Source of the DNA: Hortaea werneckii
Taxonomy: Eukaryota; Ascomycota; Dothideomycetes; Mycosphaerellales; Teratosphaeriaceae
Assembly (NCBI GenBank): GCA_037044905.1
Contig: JBAOKB010000126.1
Coordinates: 649,509 to 713,508, forward strand
Direction: 5' to 3'
DNA: 64,000 nucleotides
Positions within the stretch are counted from its first letter, which is position 1; each line of letters begins with the position of its first letter. Under the pieces are notes generated by a model that was not told the origin of the DNA, ran no database searches, and saw nothing but the letters and a program-made list of their open reading frames with translations. This document shows positions 10,932-22,602 of this stretch, piece by piece. The translations under genes were made by a program, and so were the position numbers.

Positions 10932-12716
10932 TCACCCCGGAATATCCTTCCTAGCATACCCCCTAATAGCCGGCTCCTGCGCCACTTTCGGCTGATACGC
11001 CAACACATTCCCGACCGCGAGCGGGATCAACGCATGCGTGGCCAGCACATCCGCCAGACTCAGTCCGTCCGCCGCGAACTTCGCGCACTCGGCCTGCGCA
11101 TCCACCCGTTCCACTCGGCCCGGCTCGCCGGGGTGCGTGAGCGCATCGATCGCTAAAGCGTAGGCTAAGGCGTTGTATAGGACCCCCTCGTGGTCGTTAT
11201 TCGGCGTCCCGCCCGGTAAGGCCGCGGTGCAGATGTTCTGGAGCTCGACGTTCGAGACGCCGACGCCGCGGGCGTCGTTGAGGGATCCCGAGGCGTTGGG
11301 GTCCTGTTGCGGTTCGACGATTTCGTCGAAGATGCTGTAGATGTTGGTGGTGGGGACGTAGGCGCTATCGCCGCCGTTGTTGCGGAGGGTGGCGATGAAG
11401 GTCGAGTTGTAGTTCTGTTGCGCGATGGCGGGGGTGCAGCCGGGGGTTTCGAACCCGGGACACAGGAGTTGCGCGAGGATGGTGCCGTGGTGGTCGGGCG
11501 AGATGCGGATGGCGTTGCTGAGGTGTTGCCGGGTTGAGGGCCAGTATTTTAACGCCCATTGGCCGTCGAGGGAGCCGGCCGACCAGGAGATTGTGGAGAC
11601 CTTTGTGCATGACAAGTATTAGATTTCTGTTCTCTCTGCTCGCTTCTCGAACATGGTGATGTTCAATTATCTTCTTGTCTATCTTTCTTTTCCCAAGCGA
11701 AGAAAGCAGTCTTGTTTCGTTGCAAGCCAGAAAAAAAAAAGGAGAAGAAAAGACAAAAAGAGAGAAAAAAAAAAAAGAGAAAGCCCCCTGGGTAAAGTGG
11801 GAGAACAATATCCACCCAGATCCTTTCGGTTCAATAAAGAAAAGGAAAAAGACGAAGGACGGCAGGAAACACCGCAGAGGATCAAGCATGTAACCGGGAA
11901 ACAACCGGAGAGAAGAGGAGTGGGAGAAATAAGGGAGTATAATTTTTTTTAAAAAAAAGAAGGAAAACAAGAAAAACTTACATTCCTCCCCCCACTAATC
12001 CCCGAAATATAATTCACCGCATACGCCGCATACTCGGCCGCGGTCTGGATATCCCCCAGATTCTCATTCGGGATGTTCACGTACACGGGATCCGCGACTT
12101 GGCGATCTTTCAGCAATTTCCCGTAATTCGGTCCGAAATTCTGGCCTGCTAGTGCCGCTGTGCCCGGGAGGAATATGACGCCGGGGACGCGTCCGTAGGT
12201 GAATCCGGGGGGGATGTAGATTGCTTTGCGTAGATCGGACTCGGAGAGGGAGTAAGGGGCGTCGGAGGGTGAGGCTTTGGGGTAGATTGGTTGGCGCGGT
12301 GGGATCAGGTTGAGGTTGTTGGTGGAGCTTTCGATGAGGTAGGAGTTGATGAGGTTGAGGTAGTCGGAGCCAGCGAAGCCATTTAGCAGGATTTCCGCCC
12401 CGGAGGAGAAGATGTCCGCTGGGTCCGTGGAGATTATTTGGCTGAATTCTGAGGCCAGTTGGGGGATGGAGGTGGGTCCGGGCGCGGGTACGATGTTGGT
12501 TAGGATTGCTTCGCCAACGCTTATTCCGGCTGCGATGGAGGATAGGTCGGCGGGAAAGCTGGAGATGGCTGCGGCGAGTTGGCTGCTATCGGTGATTTTG
12601 GAGTCTTGTCGTGCTTGGACGACTTTGGCGGGGGTTTTGTCTACGGGGGTTGGGGTGGCGAGGGAGGAGGACGTGAGAAGGGCGGTTAGGAGAGTGGTGC
12701 TGAGGAAACGAGACAT
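10932..12716 (-). CDS. Secreted lipase, Candida antarctica lipase B (CALB) type
   Basis: Exon 1 is 12716-11982 and exon 2 is 11600-10932, giving 467 residues. An N-terminal signal peptide (MSRFLSTTLLTALLTSSSLA) precedes a propeptide-like stretch. The core matches CALB-like lipases. These have the GQNFGPNYGKLL approach to the oxyanion hole, a nucleophile in SWSAGS (Ser252, where CALB has TWSQGG), the acid Asp337 in YSIFDEIVEPQ and His382 in NNDHEGV. The enzyme is expected to hydrolyse glycerides or esters outside the cell. The intron is 381 bases, far longer than most others here, and very pyrimidine-rich in the sense of the transcript. The donor is GTAAGT and the acceptor AAAG. The gene is divergent from the cdc14 gene. 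Confidence 0.87.
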
Positions 12717-14068
12717 TGTTGCCGGTGAACGACTTGTTAAAGTCTTTACAATGAGTCGAAAGATGAAATGGTCCCAACAAGATTAAAGCGGATGGCTCGA
12801 AGTACCGAATAGATATACACCTACCCCTACCCCATACCTACATCTCCTCACTTGTGGAGAAAGGTTAAGGTTATCATTCCTCGGAACTGAAGTGCTTGTC
12901 TTTCGTTAGAACGAAGTTCAGTTGCGAGGATCTGCAATAGCCAGTCCACATGATGGCCATTGGGTGTCCAGAACCCTGCACCGGGCATAAATCCAAATCG
13001 ACGAGTTGCTGTCGTCAGGAACTTTCCGAAACTATTTGAGTACTACCAGTGTGATAGCACGCAGCCACAGCGAATTCTGTTCGGTGGGTGTCCAATCTAG
13101 AGCAGGCTACCTTCAGGTCAGTCTCGGGTGAAGATTGGGGCATGCCAAATCCACTGCCTTGGACCTCGGTCTGGAGAGGATTTAGAGTTACAGTTGAGGA
13201 GGGTTAGCGGACGGACGGGTGTGTCGATCTCTGGGGAATGACAGTCCAACGGATGGGAGATACCGGTAGAAGAGCGATCCGAGGAGGGTCTGGTGGAGTG
13301 GCTAGATCAGAAGGTCTTTATTCTGGAAGCACACTGTGACGAATGGGCCAGGCTTCTTGGTTGTGGATGGAAGGCGGGATGAGGAAAAGCGGGAAATTCC
13401 GCCAGGTGATTCACCCTTGGGTTGCTTGATTCCTGTTGCTTTTCAGTCACATCGATCTGAACAGTGAAGACGACTGTGAGGATCGCTCGCCACTAACAAT
13501 GGCGGCAAACAGTCCCGATTGCAAATGAGGAGTGAAGAGATTCGAAACCTGGAAGCCATTGATTGCCGACAAGACCGGATTATCGCGTGCTAAGCACGGC
13601 ACTACTAGTGCTTGGGGATAGCCATTCCATCATGTGGCCAGGCCAGATACATTCCAAGGTTCTTTCTAAATGTATTTTGAAATGGTAGGATATGGTACCA
13701 GGACCGCATTACATCCTATGTAGGTGTGTAGTATGAGTGTCTTGAACAGAGGTGGACAAAGTGGATGTATGTAAGTACAGTACCTAAGTGAGGTCGTGTT
13801 GCTCAGCCAACCGGACCGAGCAGCAAAGTTTACAACTGTAACGCTTTCCCCAAACAGAGACGGATGGAAACCTGGGGCCGGAAATCATTACTTTCCTATC
13901 TCCTACCTATTTGTAGATACTGTATCCACACTACTCATCACACTACTCATCATCTCAATTTCCGGCAACTCGGTCGGTTTCGCGTGTGATCGCATTACGT
14001 CGTGTTTTCCCGGATAATCACTCCATCGACATCCTCCCCACCAACCATCGCCACCCACCTCATCGGCG
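12717..14068. other. Divergent intergenic region (lipase / cdc14)
   Basis: 1.35 kb containing the promoters of two genes reading apart. No coding frame or RNA gene is supported. Confidence 0.5.
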
Positions 14069-15194
14069 ATGGAAAATCTCCTCACCTTATCCTTCGACAA
14101 CCTCTCCTCCCGTGATCCCGCCCGAACCCGGAAAGGTCTCCGACAGATTGAAGGCTTACTCGCCCAAGTCTGCCTCTCCAATGCGAATCACCCCAACAAT
14201 AAACGCCTCAGTCCGCACAAACGCACCCGATCCGACATCTCCCATCCCGATCCCTCCCTTCCTCCTGGCCAGCCAAAACGCCTAGTTGATCTCCGCCGCG
14301 ATGCCGCTTTCCGCGAATTCTTCCGACTACAGGAAGGCTTCCGATGGAATGGTATGTCCAATGCACACCCTACTACCTCCAACTATCCACCGTCATCATC
14401 CCACGACGCCCAAAACCCTCCCGAGATAGCTAACAATATCATTCCCTCCAGTCGCCTCCCGCCTCCTCGAAACCCTCACAACCCTCATGGGCCACCCGAC
14501 CACCTCCTCCCAAACCAACAGCCTCATCCTCTCCACCACCTCCCTCCTCCAAGGCATCCTCCTCCTGCACCCGCCCAGCCGCACCCTCTTCGCCCGCCAG
14601 GACGCCATGAACCTACTCCTCGACCTCCTCGACCCCTCCAACCCTTCCTCCATCCAAGCCCAAACCCTCCTCGTCCTCGTCACAGCCATGCTCGACTGTC
14701 CCCGGAATACCCGCGCGTTCGAATCCCTCGATGGCCTCGGCACGGTCACGAGTCTGTTTAAATCACGCGCTACGCGCCAGGATGTTAAGATGCGCACCCT
14801 GGAGTTCTTGTACTTTTATCTTATGCCTGAGTCCTCCTGTCCTCTCTCTTCTTCCGCGCCGGCGACTTCGCCTTCGCCTTCTTCCGCGCCGAATACGGGG
14901 GTTTATCATCAGTTGCAACAGCAGCAGCAGCTGCTGCAGAGGGAGAAGGGCTTACATGAGCAGAAGAATCATGCCCGGACGCATTCGGGCGAGAGCAGTA
15001 GCGAGTTCGCGTCGGCGGGGGATTTGTTGATAGGTGGTGGTAGTGGCGATGGTGAAGAGGAGGGGTTAAAGAGGGTTTGTCTCACGACGGAGGAAAAACA
15101 GAAGTTACTCGGGAGACATCTGAATAATGTCGCCGAACTCGTAAGGGATTTGAGGGAGAATGCTGTTTTCGCTGCGGCTGGTGGTGCTGCTTGA
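14069..15194 (+). CDS. cdc14: Septation initiation network protein Cdc14 (fission-yeast type)
   Basis: Exons 14069-14351 and 14452-15194 join in phase (GTATGT...CCAG) to give 341 residues. The N-terminal block (RKGLRQIEGLLAQVCLS), the sequence FFRLQEGFRWNVASRLLE formed across the splice and the helical core match the CDC14 family named after S. pombe. This is the non-catalytic partner of the Sid1 kinase in the septation initiation network, not the budding-yeast phosphatase of the same name. The C-terminal third carries a low-complexity insert (Ser/Pro, then a Gln run near LQQQQQLLQ) before a final conserved helix ending in VAELVRDLREN. The role in septum formation is inferred from the family. 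Confidence 0.85.
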
Positions 15195-16364
15195 GGTAAT
15201 TCACCATGGTGGGATAAAGCCCTTGGCTTTTTCTTTTTTTTTCTTTTTCGGTTCTTCGAAAGAGAGGATCGGAGGTGGAGAAAGGGAGGGTCAATCGCGA
15301 AATATTTTGCTGTGCGTGGCAGCGGCTGCTACGCGGCTAAAAGGAGATGGGTTTATGAAGGAATGTGAGGAAGACTGACCCGAGAGATCGGAATCCCCCT
15401 TTCCCTCGCCTTGTACACGCGGAGAAAGACGGGCAGGGTGAAGAAGAAGAAGAAGAAGAAGAAGAAGAAGAAGAAGAAGAAGAAGAAGAAGAAGAAGAAG
15501 AAGGATATACAGAGCGTGAAGCTGCACGAGTGAAGAGGAGGAAGAGAAGACGAGGCGGAGGCGCAAGGCGAGAAAAGCCATTCCGGCTCTCTGCTCCCAC
15601 TTTCTTTGCGTCTTTTCTCTTTTTTTTTCTTTTTTTTGAGCGTGTCTCATTTTAGCGCTGGTGTTCTTCTCCTTCTTGTTTTGCTGGGAGGGGATTACAG
15701 GAGCTTTTGGTGGATCTTGGCGGATATCATACTCATCACCTTCCTTTTTCTGGGGATTTCCTTTTCAGGGTTCGGGTTCTTCTCCTGTTAGGGGGCGGGC
15801 AGCATATTGGGGGGGCAATAGGTTCCTTTTTTCTGGTCTGGGAGGGTGTTCTTGGGTTGTCTTGTTTTCACTCCTTTTTTTTTTTTTTTGGTTATTGGGT
15901 CATGGAAGGGACGGATAGCGATCGGGGTTTTGGGTCTTTGTGTGGGTAGTCTAGTCCGATAGAGATGAGCTGCAAATCAGTTGTTTTCTCATGTCATCTC
16001 AGTGCTTTGAAACGGGTGCCATTACCTTGTAATCCGCTGTTTCGCCATTTCTTTCTTTCTTTTCACCATTTCGACCTTTTACTTGTTTGTCCCTTATAAT
16101 AAAGGGATTTAAATTTTCGTTTCCCCCCTTTTTCTTAAGAAAAAGGAGCAGGGAGAACTTTATTCAGAAACAGGGGGAAATAAAAAGAGTACAAAAAGAC
16201 AGGAAGGGATGGGAAAGGGGAGAGAAATGAAGTTTTGAAAAGACGATATGGAAAGAAACAAATTAGATACTTATTAGGTATACCTTACTGACCGCAAGTT
16301 TTGTAGGCAAGAGAAGAACCCCCATTCTTTAAGAACTCGTGTTGCAATAAACGTAATCTCCCCC
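15195..16364. other. Convergent intergenic region
   Basis: Shared 3' side of the cdc14 gene and the leftward F-box-like gene. It holds the GAA microsatellite and several T- or A-rich runs. No gene is supported. Confidence 0.5.
15440..15503. repeat. (GAA)n microsatellite, about 21 units
   Basis: A perfect GAA trinucleotide array lies about 250 bases downstream of the cdc14 stop codon. Long GAA/TTC arrays can form triplexes, which is general knowledge and not shown here. Confidence 0.95.
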
Positions 16365-17015
16365 TCACCCCATCTTCTCCTTCACATACCCCTCCCTCAA
16401 ATCCACCAGGACCCCATACAACCCCGCCGCCGTCAACTTCCCCGGCCATTCCTCCCTTAACAGCCTCCGCACTTCCCGAATCAAAAACGCCGCGTCGATT
16501 TCGAGATTCGCCGGTCTGCGCACGACGGTGATCCAGCGCCACCCGTCGTCTTGTACTTTCCATTCCCCGCTACTGCTTCCCTCGTTGCGGTGCCGATGTA
16601 AGGCTATCCCCACCGCGCCATTGGACGACGTGAACCGGTTCGCCGGCGTCGTATATCGGATCCAGATCTCGAGGTGCTGGAGTCTCCGGAGGTGCGCGGC
16701 GTTGCACAGGAGCCAGCGGCGGGCGTCGTCGGCTTTGGTTCCTTCGGAGTGTAGGATGAAGAGTTGGGTGCTGTAGAAGAGGGGGAGGGTCTCCTGCCGG
16801 ATTTGTCGGTTGAGGCGGAGTAAAGGGGGTTGCACGGCTTGCGTGAGGGTGTCGCGTTGGTAGTGGTCGAGTTGGAAGGTTACTAGTTGATTGGATCGGG
16901 AGTCTGACTGGAGAGTGTATTCGTAGATCAGATCGCAGAGTTCGGGTGGGAGCTCGAGGAGGTGACAGCGGCCTGATTTGGCCCGGGAGAGGGATGGGAA
17001 GCGTGGCCAGTCCAT
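16365..17015 (-). CDS. F-box-like (2EXR-type) protein
   Basis: A single exon of 216 residues starts at the ATG at 17015. The N-terminal part reads LLELPPELCDLIYEYTL. It is followed by PPLLRLNRQIRQETLPLFYS, a pattern shared by a very large group of Pezizomycotina proteins related to F-box and 2EXR domains. The C-terminal half is not recognisable and the function is unknown. The gene diverges from the HCS1 helicase gene across about 460 bases. A GTG 9 bases upstream is in frame but is not a plausible eukaryotic start. Confidence 0.65.
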   Translation of the reverse strand: MDWPRFPSLSRAKSGRCHLLELPPELCDLIYEYTLQSDSRSNQLVTFQLDHYQRDTLTQAVQPPLLRLNRQIRQETLPLFYSTQLFILHSEGTKADDARRWLLCNAAHLRRLQHLEIWIRYTTPANRFTSSNGAVGIALHRHRNEGSSSGEWKVQDDGWRWITVVRRPANLEIDAAFLIREVRRLLREEWPGKLTAAGLYGVLVDLREGYVKEKMG

Positions 17016-17477
17016 GGTTCTCACGAGAGTAGTCAGGGGCCTTAGGGTCTATGTTGAGCCAGACACACGTCGAACAAGATGAGAATGCTTGAAAAGTGAG
17101 ACGATGGTAGCAGGGAAAGACTGGCAAGACTACGCTGGCAATTGGCCGGTATCGGAAGTTGGTGAGATGGAGGTAGCCTATCATACGAGAATTAAACTAC
17201 CTAGGTAGTCTCGGATTAGAGCCAAGAGTGATGAGGTGGCAATGAGGTGGCGAATATGTCCTCCCAACATAGAAGGCACGGTAAGACAGACCATTATAAA
17301 AGTGAATGTTGCATGTGAAAGAGCGGAGGGGGTTCCCGAGTCGCAAATGACGCAATTGTTTGGCGCTAGCGGGGAGGAAGTCAATCAGATCATCTACTTC
17401 GTTCGCTGTCGCCGCCAACGGGCTTGATCCTACGAGACTGAATCCTGCAGGTGACTGTGGAGTATAGCAGTCGAAAA
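17016..17477. promoter_or_regulatory. Divergent promoter between F-box-like gene and HCS1
   Basis: 462 bases separate the two start codons, so both promoters must lie here. The stretch contains the 14-base perfect palindrome at 17196-17209. Confidence 0.5.
17196..17209. promoter_or_regulatory. Palindrome ACTACCTAGGTAGT
   Basis: A perfect 14-base inverted repeat sits in a divergent promoter. Its core TACCTAGGTA recurs at 20721, 21884 and 45479, always outside genes. A protein-binding role is inference. Confidence 0.4.
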
Positions 17478-20165
17478 ATGAAGGCGACAGACATCTCGTC
17501 CTTCGCCACCAACCAGCTCTCCCTTCTCAACAACGAACTTCAGGCGGAACTCGCAGAGACCCAACTGCTCACTTCCACCCATGCGCCAGTCGTCCTCCAA
17601 CGCGCGGGCCTAGCATTGCTGAACCTCGCAGTCAACTCTCAACGCACTGGCTTAGGCGGCAAAACTCTTCTCGAGCTAGGCATCGATCCTGCAGTGGGTG
17701 GCGGCGAACTCCACGAACATGGCTTCCGCGTCGGCGATATCTGTGCGGTGGCAGAACAACCCAAAGGCGCCGAGAAGAAGAAAGAACGGGAAAGCAAAGA
17801 GAAGCAGGGGGTTGAAGGCGTGGTGACCAAAGTACAAAAGGAAGCTATCACAGTGGCACTCGATAAGGAAGAGGTGGATATACCGGCTGGCAAGCTATGG
17901 CTGTACGTACAGCGTCCCATAACGACGCCCAGTGTAGAATGTCTAGGCAGTAGGCTGATACTTAGACCCCGTATCTCATTCCAAACAGTGTAAAACTGGC
18001 CAACGATGTCACGTACAAGCGTCTCAATCTCACCATGACCAAACTCCAGAAGATGCAGCCTTCGGAGCACTCCCAACTAACCCAGGTCCTATTCGGCCAG
18101 ACCTCCCCAACCCCTCTGTCCGAAGAAGAAATCAAGCAAGAAATCCACTGGAACGACCCTTCCCTCAACGACAGCCAGAAGGAAGCGATCCGCTTCACCC
18201 TCGCCAGCCGCGAAGTCTCCCTCATCCACGGTCCCCCGGGGACAGGGAAAACCCACACCCTCATCGAACTGATCCTGCAACTCCTCGCCCGCAACCAACG
18301 CATCCTCGTCTGCGGACCCAGCAACATCTCCGTCGACAACATCGTCGAGCGGCTCTCCTCCGCCCAAAAGCGCATCCCCATGGTCCGACTCGGCCACCCC
18401 GCCCGTCTCCTCCCCGCCGTCCTGAACCACTCCCTCGAAGTCCTGACCAAAACCACCGAGGCCGCGGAGATTGTTAGGGATATCCGCGCCGAAATGGACG
18501 CCAAGCAGGCGAGTATCCGCAAGACGCGCTCGGGTCGCGAGCGGAAGGGGATCTGGAACGAGATTCGCGAGTTGAGGAAGGAGTACCGCCAGCGTGAGGG
18601 GAGGGTGGTGGCGGAGTTACTTAGGACGTCCAAGGTGGTCTTGTCTACGCTGCATGGGGCGGGCAGTTTTCATCTGAAGAACGAGGAGTTCGATGTCGTG
18701 ATTGTGGACGAGGCGAGTCAGGCGTTAGAGGCGCAGTGTTGGATTCCCATTGTTATGGTTGGGTCCGTAGGGAAGTTGGTCCTTGCGGGGGATCATCTGC
18801 AGTTGCCGCCTACGATTAAGTCGGGGAATGGGAAGGCGTCGAAGGATCCCAAGAAGAAGACAGCGGGGAAGAGGGGGAAGAGTACGGAGGAAACTACAGA
18901 CGGCGTGGAGAAGCTCTCGGTAGCAGATGACGAACCGCCTACTCCGGAGAACCCCAAAGACAACAGCCCTTCATCCTCCTCCTTAGAAACAACCCTCTTC
19001 GACCGCCTCCTGACCCTCCACGGCCCGGCCATCAAACGCATGTTAACAACCCAATACCGCATGCACGAACTTATCATGACCTTCCCCTCTTCAGCCCTCT
19101 ACTCCTCCCGCCTCCAAGCCGCCGACTCCGTCCGCACCCGCTTACTCAAAGACCTCCCTTACCCCGTCGAAGACACGGACGATACCCGCGAACCGCTCGT
19201 GTTCTGGGATACGCAGGGCGGGGATTTCCCGGAGAAAGTCGAGGACGATGACGAGGCTGCCTCCAACGACACTACTAATGGGACTGCGAAAAAGAAGAAG
19301 CCTTCCTCCCTCCTCTCCGGATCCAAAATCAACGAAAACGAAGCCTTGCTCGTCTCCTACCACGTCTGGAACTTAATCCAGTCCGGTGTCAAGCCCGAGG
19401 ATATCGCCGTCATCACGCCGTATAATGGTCAACTGGCCTTACTAAGCGGCCTGCTGAAGGAGAAGTTCGGGGGGATCGAGTTGGGCAGCGTGGATGGGTT
19501 TCAGGGACGGGAGAAGGAGGCTGTGGTCGTGAGTTTGGTGCGGAGTAATGCGGAGGGGGAGGTGGGGTTTTTGGGGGAGAGGAGGAGGTTGAATGGTTAG
19601 TTTTCTCTCTGTCTTTTTTTTTTTTTTTTTTTTTTTGCCTACTTTCTTTTTTCTCCTGTCGGTCCCCCTCTCCCCAATCGGGACGATTATCTTTTCCTTC
19701 TGATTTTCCATTTATCCCTCCCTTCTCCTTCTCCTTCTTCTGCTACTTCTACTTCCACCTCGACTTCTAGCTCTTCATCTTCATCTTGTGACCTTCTTTT
19801 GTTTTTTTGTTTTTCCTTCTTTTTTTTTTTTTCGTTCTTCTTTCTTTTCTTTTCGTGCGACTTATCCTTCTCCACTTCGCTGAATCTCTTTCGCACTCAT
19901 AAGAGCGTTGGCTAACAATTTCCCTCCCATCCTTGCAGTGGCTATGACGAGACCGAAACGACATCTCTGCGTGATCGGAGATGCAGAAGTCGTGAGCAAG
20001 TAAGTCCATCTTTTTTACTGGGTATTTGAAATCTGTAACACTGGGCTGACATTCTGTCTTTTCCCTTCTAGGGGTTCATCTTTCTTAAAGCAGTGGATGG
20101 AATTCTTAGAGGAGAATGCTGATCTCAGATATCCGGATCTGGCGCTATTGCAGGATGAAGGCTGA
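17478..20165 (+). CDS. HCS1: DNA polymerase alpha-associated helicase A (Hcs1 / IGHMBP2 family)
   Basis: Exons 17478-17902, 17989-19595, 19939-19999 and 20072-20165 join in phase to give 728 residues. The superfamily 1 motifs appear in order: Walker A GPPGTGKT, DEASQ (motif II), LAGDHLQLPPT (III), TQYRMH (IV), VDGFQGREKE (V) and VAMTRPKRHL (VI), the last formed across the third intron. The N-terminal oligonucleotide-binding region precedes VKLANDVTYKRLN, itself made by the first splice. Family members are 5'-3' helicases linked to replication. Two Lys- and Ser-rich inserts, near LPPTIKSGNGKASKDPKKK and AAKKKK-type sequence before the last motifs, are lineage additions. The third intron is 343 bases and strongly pyrimidine-rich, including a T23 run. 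Confidence 0.92.
19596..19938 (+). other. Long pyrimidine-rich intron of HCS1
   Basis: The donor GTTAGT and acceptor CTTGCAG flank 343 bases made almost wholly of T and C, with a T23 run at 19614-19636. A branch-like GCTAAC lies about 20 bases before the acceptor. Confidence 0.75.
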
Positions 20166-20720
20166 GGACGGCTGAGGAGGAGGTTGGTGGGTGATGGGTT
20201 ATGAGTGAGGTCAAGATGGATTACGGGTGGGGGAGCTATGGGTGTAGAAGAGGCAAGGTGGGGGTGGTCTATTGGTATGATCATCGGATCGTGCCTACAG
20301 TGCTCTTCCGGGCTGTGTTTCTCTCTTGGTCAGTTCTCGGGGTTCCAAGCTGAATGCGAACATGTCATCCGCTACTACTACTACTGCTACTACTACTACA
20401 GTGAGCATGCATCGAGTGCGGCATCATTGGAATTGGGGTACGCGGAGAAAATATTAGATTGCTAGCAGAAGTGGTAAAGAGTGCATGTCGGAGAGTACTA
20501 AATACCTAGCGAGATCCGCCAACTGTCGTCTTTCTAGTAGTAATCATGACGGTCATCTGGCTGCCAGAGATTTCCACGAGGTTGACAATTGTCGGAGGGT
20601 GTAACTTTGCATGTAGCCAATCATGTTGCAATATGATGCTTCGCCATCGTTAAGGTTGGGAGACAGATTTCGACACGGTAGTGCTCGACTGCTGGGATTG
20701 GGAGTGTCGAAATTGATTCC

Positions 20721-20730
20721 TACCTAGGTA
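20721..20730. promoter_or_regulatory. Palindrome TACCTAGGTA
   Basis: Same 10-base palindrome as in the HCS1 divergent promoter, here in intergenic sequence. Confidence 0.35.
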
Positions 20731-21883
20731 CCTGGGTATTTTATTTGCCGAAGCATCCATTCGATCAGGTCTTCCCTTTCCATCTCTCGCGATTTCAGAG
20801 GGCTAGACCTCTCTTCTTTGCTTCTCCCCTTAACTTCGGTAGTAGCAGTTGTCGAGACGAGAAGGATTCGTTTCGAGCCTCAAATCGTTGGATAGCCGGG
20901 CCATCGTGAGACGCGGCGAAGGTTCGGCTGCGTGTGCACCTAGATGAACTTCTTGCGCAATTGTCGAAGCGAGCCGAACCTTCTGGAGTCGAACTTGGCG
21001 AGTGTTCGGGTGGAAGAATTAATCCAGCGCATGTGTTCTAGCGACCCGGGCTCCTTTCAATAGGAAACCTGCGGAGGTTTGGTGTAGTTTACGACGTAGA
21101 TGGATTGGATAATTCATGGTTCGCGTACTATTTCGGCGTCGACTACTATGCATGCAATCTGGCCGGCAGTTTGCCGACATGCTCTAGACTGGTGTGGGAG
21201 GGAGTATCATCCGCATGTAGCTGCGTGAGAGAAGAGATGCGGTAGTGTTATCTAGGGATGTGATTGGATTCGGCACTTGCGGGAAATTGCTGCAGCCTGT
21301 CCATCATGTACAGATGTAACCGAATCCTCACCTGGTGTGCCTAGAACGCACTGCTTTGAGTGTAGCACCATCGGTATAGCAATTCGTGCGACACCCGCCC
21401 GTGCCCACGAAAAGCCGGGACGAAGGAACCTTTGACGCTTGCGCTGCACCAACCGCATGCTGGGAATTGCGCTCCGTTGAATGTTGTCGCATCATCCTCG
21501 CCTATCACCTTCAATCACTACTACTGTATCACTGCCCTTAGTGGGTAGGAGGATTGGACTGCAGCTCGGCTTGTCATGGCTACGCGAACCCTCCTTTGAT
21601 GCAAAACCACCTCATCTTCACCATCATCTTCCCGCTAGACCGCTCTAATCAAGGTGCATGCATGGTCGGCAAGAGGCTGATCCGACAAGCCATCCTACAC
21701 AATGTGGTATCTCGCTCCCTGCGACTTGCAGCACCATCTTCGCTAAAAGATTGCCACCTTACCGTGGACGAGCCTAACAGAGCTGGCACTGGACAGACTA
21801 CCTTACAGTATCTTTGCTGTACCTCCTACCTCCTAGCTTCAAGTGATAGCGCCAGTCTCCCACCAGTTCGTCTGCCCAATACC

Positions 21884-21893
21884 TACCTAGGTA
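21884..21893. promoter_or_regulatory. Palindrome TACCTAGGTA inside a longer inverted repeat
   Basis: Flanked by a further TACC on the left and GTAGGTA on the right, giving an imperfect longer inverted repeat. It lies about 0.7 kb upstream of the next gene. Confidence 0.35.
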
Positions 21894-22602
21894 TGTAGGT
21901 ATCGTTTCACGCCAGTTCTAGCGCAAACCATCTCCATCCTGACCCGCTGGCCGCATGGGGGGCGAGATTTAGCTCGTCCAATCTTCATACACACCGACTC
22001 CCGTCCACCTTTGTTTGCCCATCATGAGTGAATGAATGAATGTCACCCATTTCCACTGCACATCCTGCCCCTCCTCGCAAGCCCATTGGGGCTGTGCGCC
22101 ACCTCCCTTATAATTGGTACATTATTATTATCACCATCTTGCAGGTCCTTCGGGTACCTGAGCCGGGCCGCCGTTGCCCATTCATCCTGGTCTGACCAGT
22201 AGTAACTCCGGCCTCACCACCCTCCACTTGTCTCTCTCTGTTCCTTTCGCCCCAGCTGCTGCGTGTGTTTATGTCCATACACCGACTACTCCTGCAGCTC
22301 GAGGCGTTGGGTGGCGGCATATCCTCAGTCGCCTACACCGCTGAGAGCCATCTCTTGTGACCACCCACTTGAGAGTCTCCATCTTATCCCCCTGCGCTTG
22401 GATGCTCAAGACCCCGGCGTAGACCTCCTTCCCATGCCCATCGATGGCATAGTCGCTCGTTAGCCAAATACTACAGTCGTTACCGTTACCGTTACCAAAT
22501 CCACTCCTTACCAGAACGCCTAGTCGCCGGTTATCCTCACGAGACGCCAGTAAATTACTCCTAGTGTCCTACTAGCCTGGATGGATCAGCGTCGTATTCT
22601 CA

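Larger units (their letters stand above)
20166..22602. other. Long intergenic region
   Basis: 2.4 kb ahead of the 931-residue gene, probably its promoter and a long 5' leader. It has two TACCTAGGTA palindromes (20721-20730, 21884-21893) and three CGTTAC units near 22477. No convincing gene was found. Confidence 0.5.

Noticed and set aside
11440..11465. B-box-like GGGTTCGAAACCC on the minus strand
   Set aside because: It lies inside the lipase exon and encodes conserved-frame residues PGFETPG.
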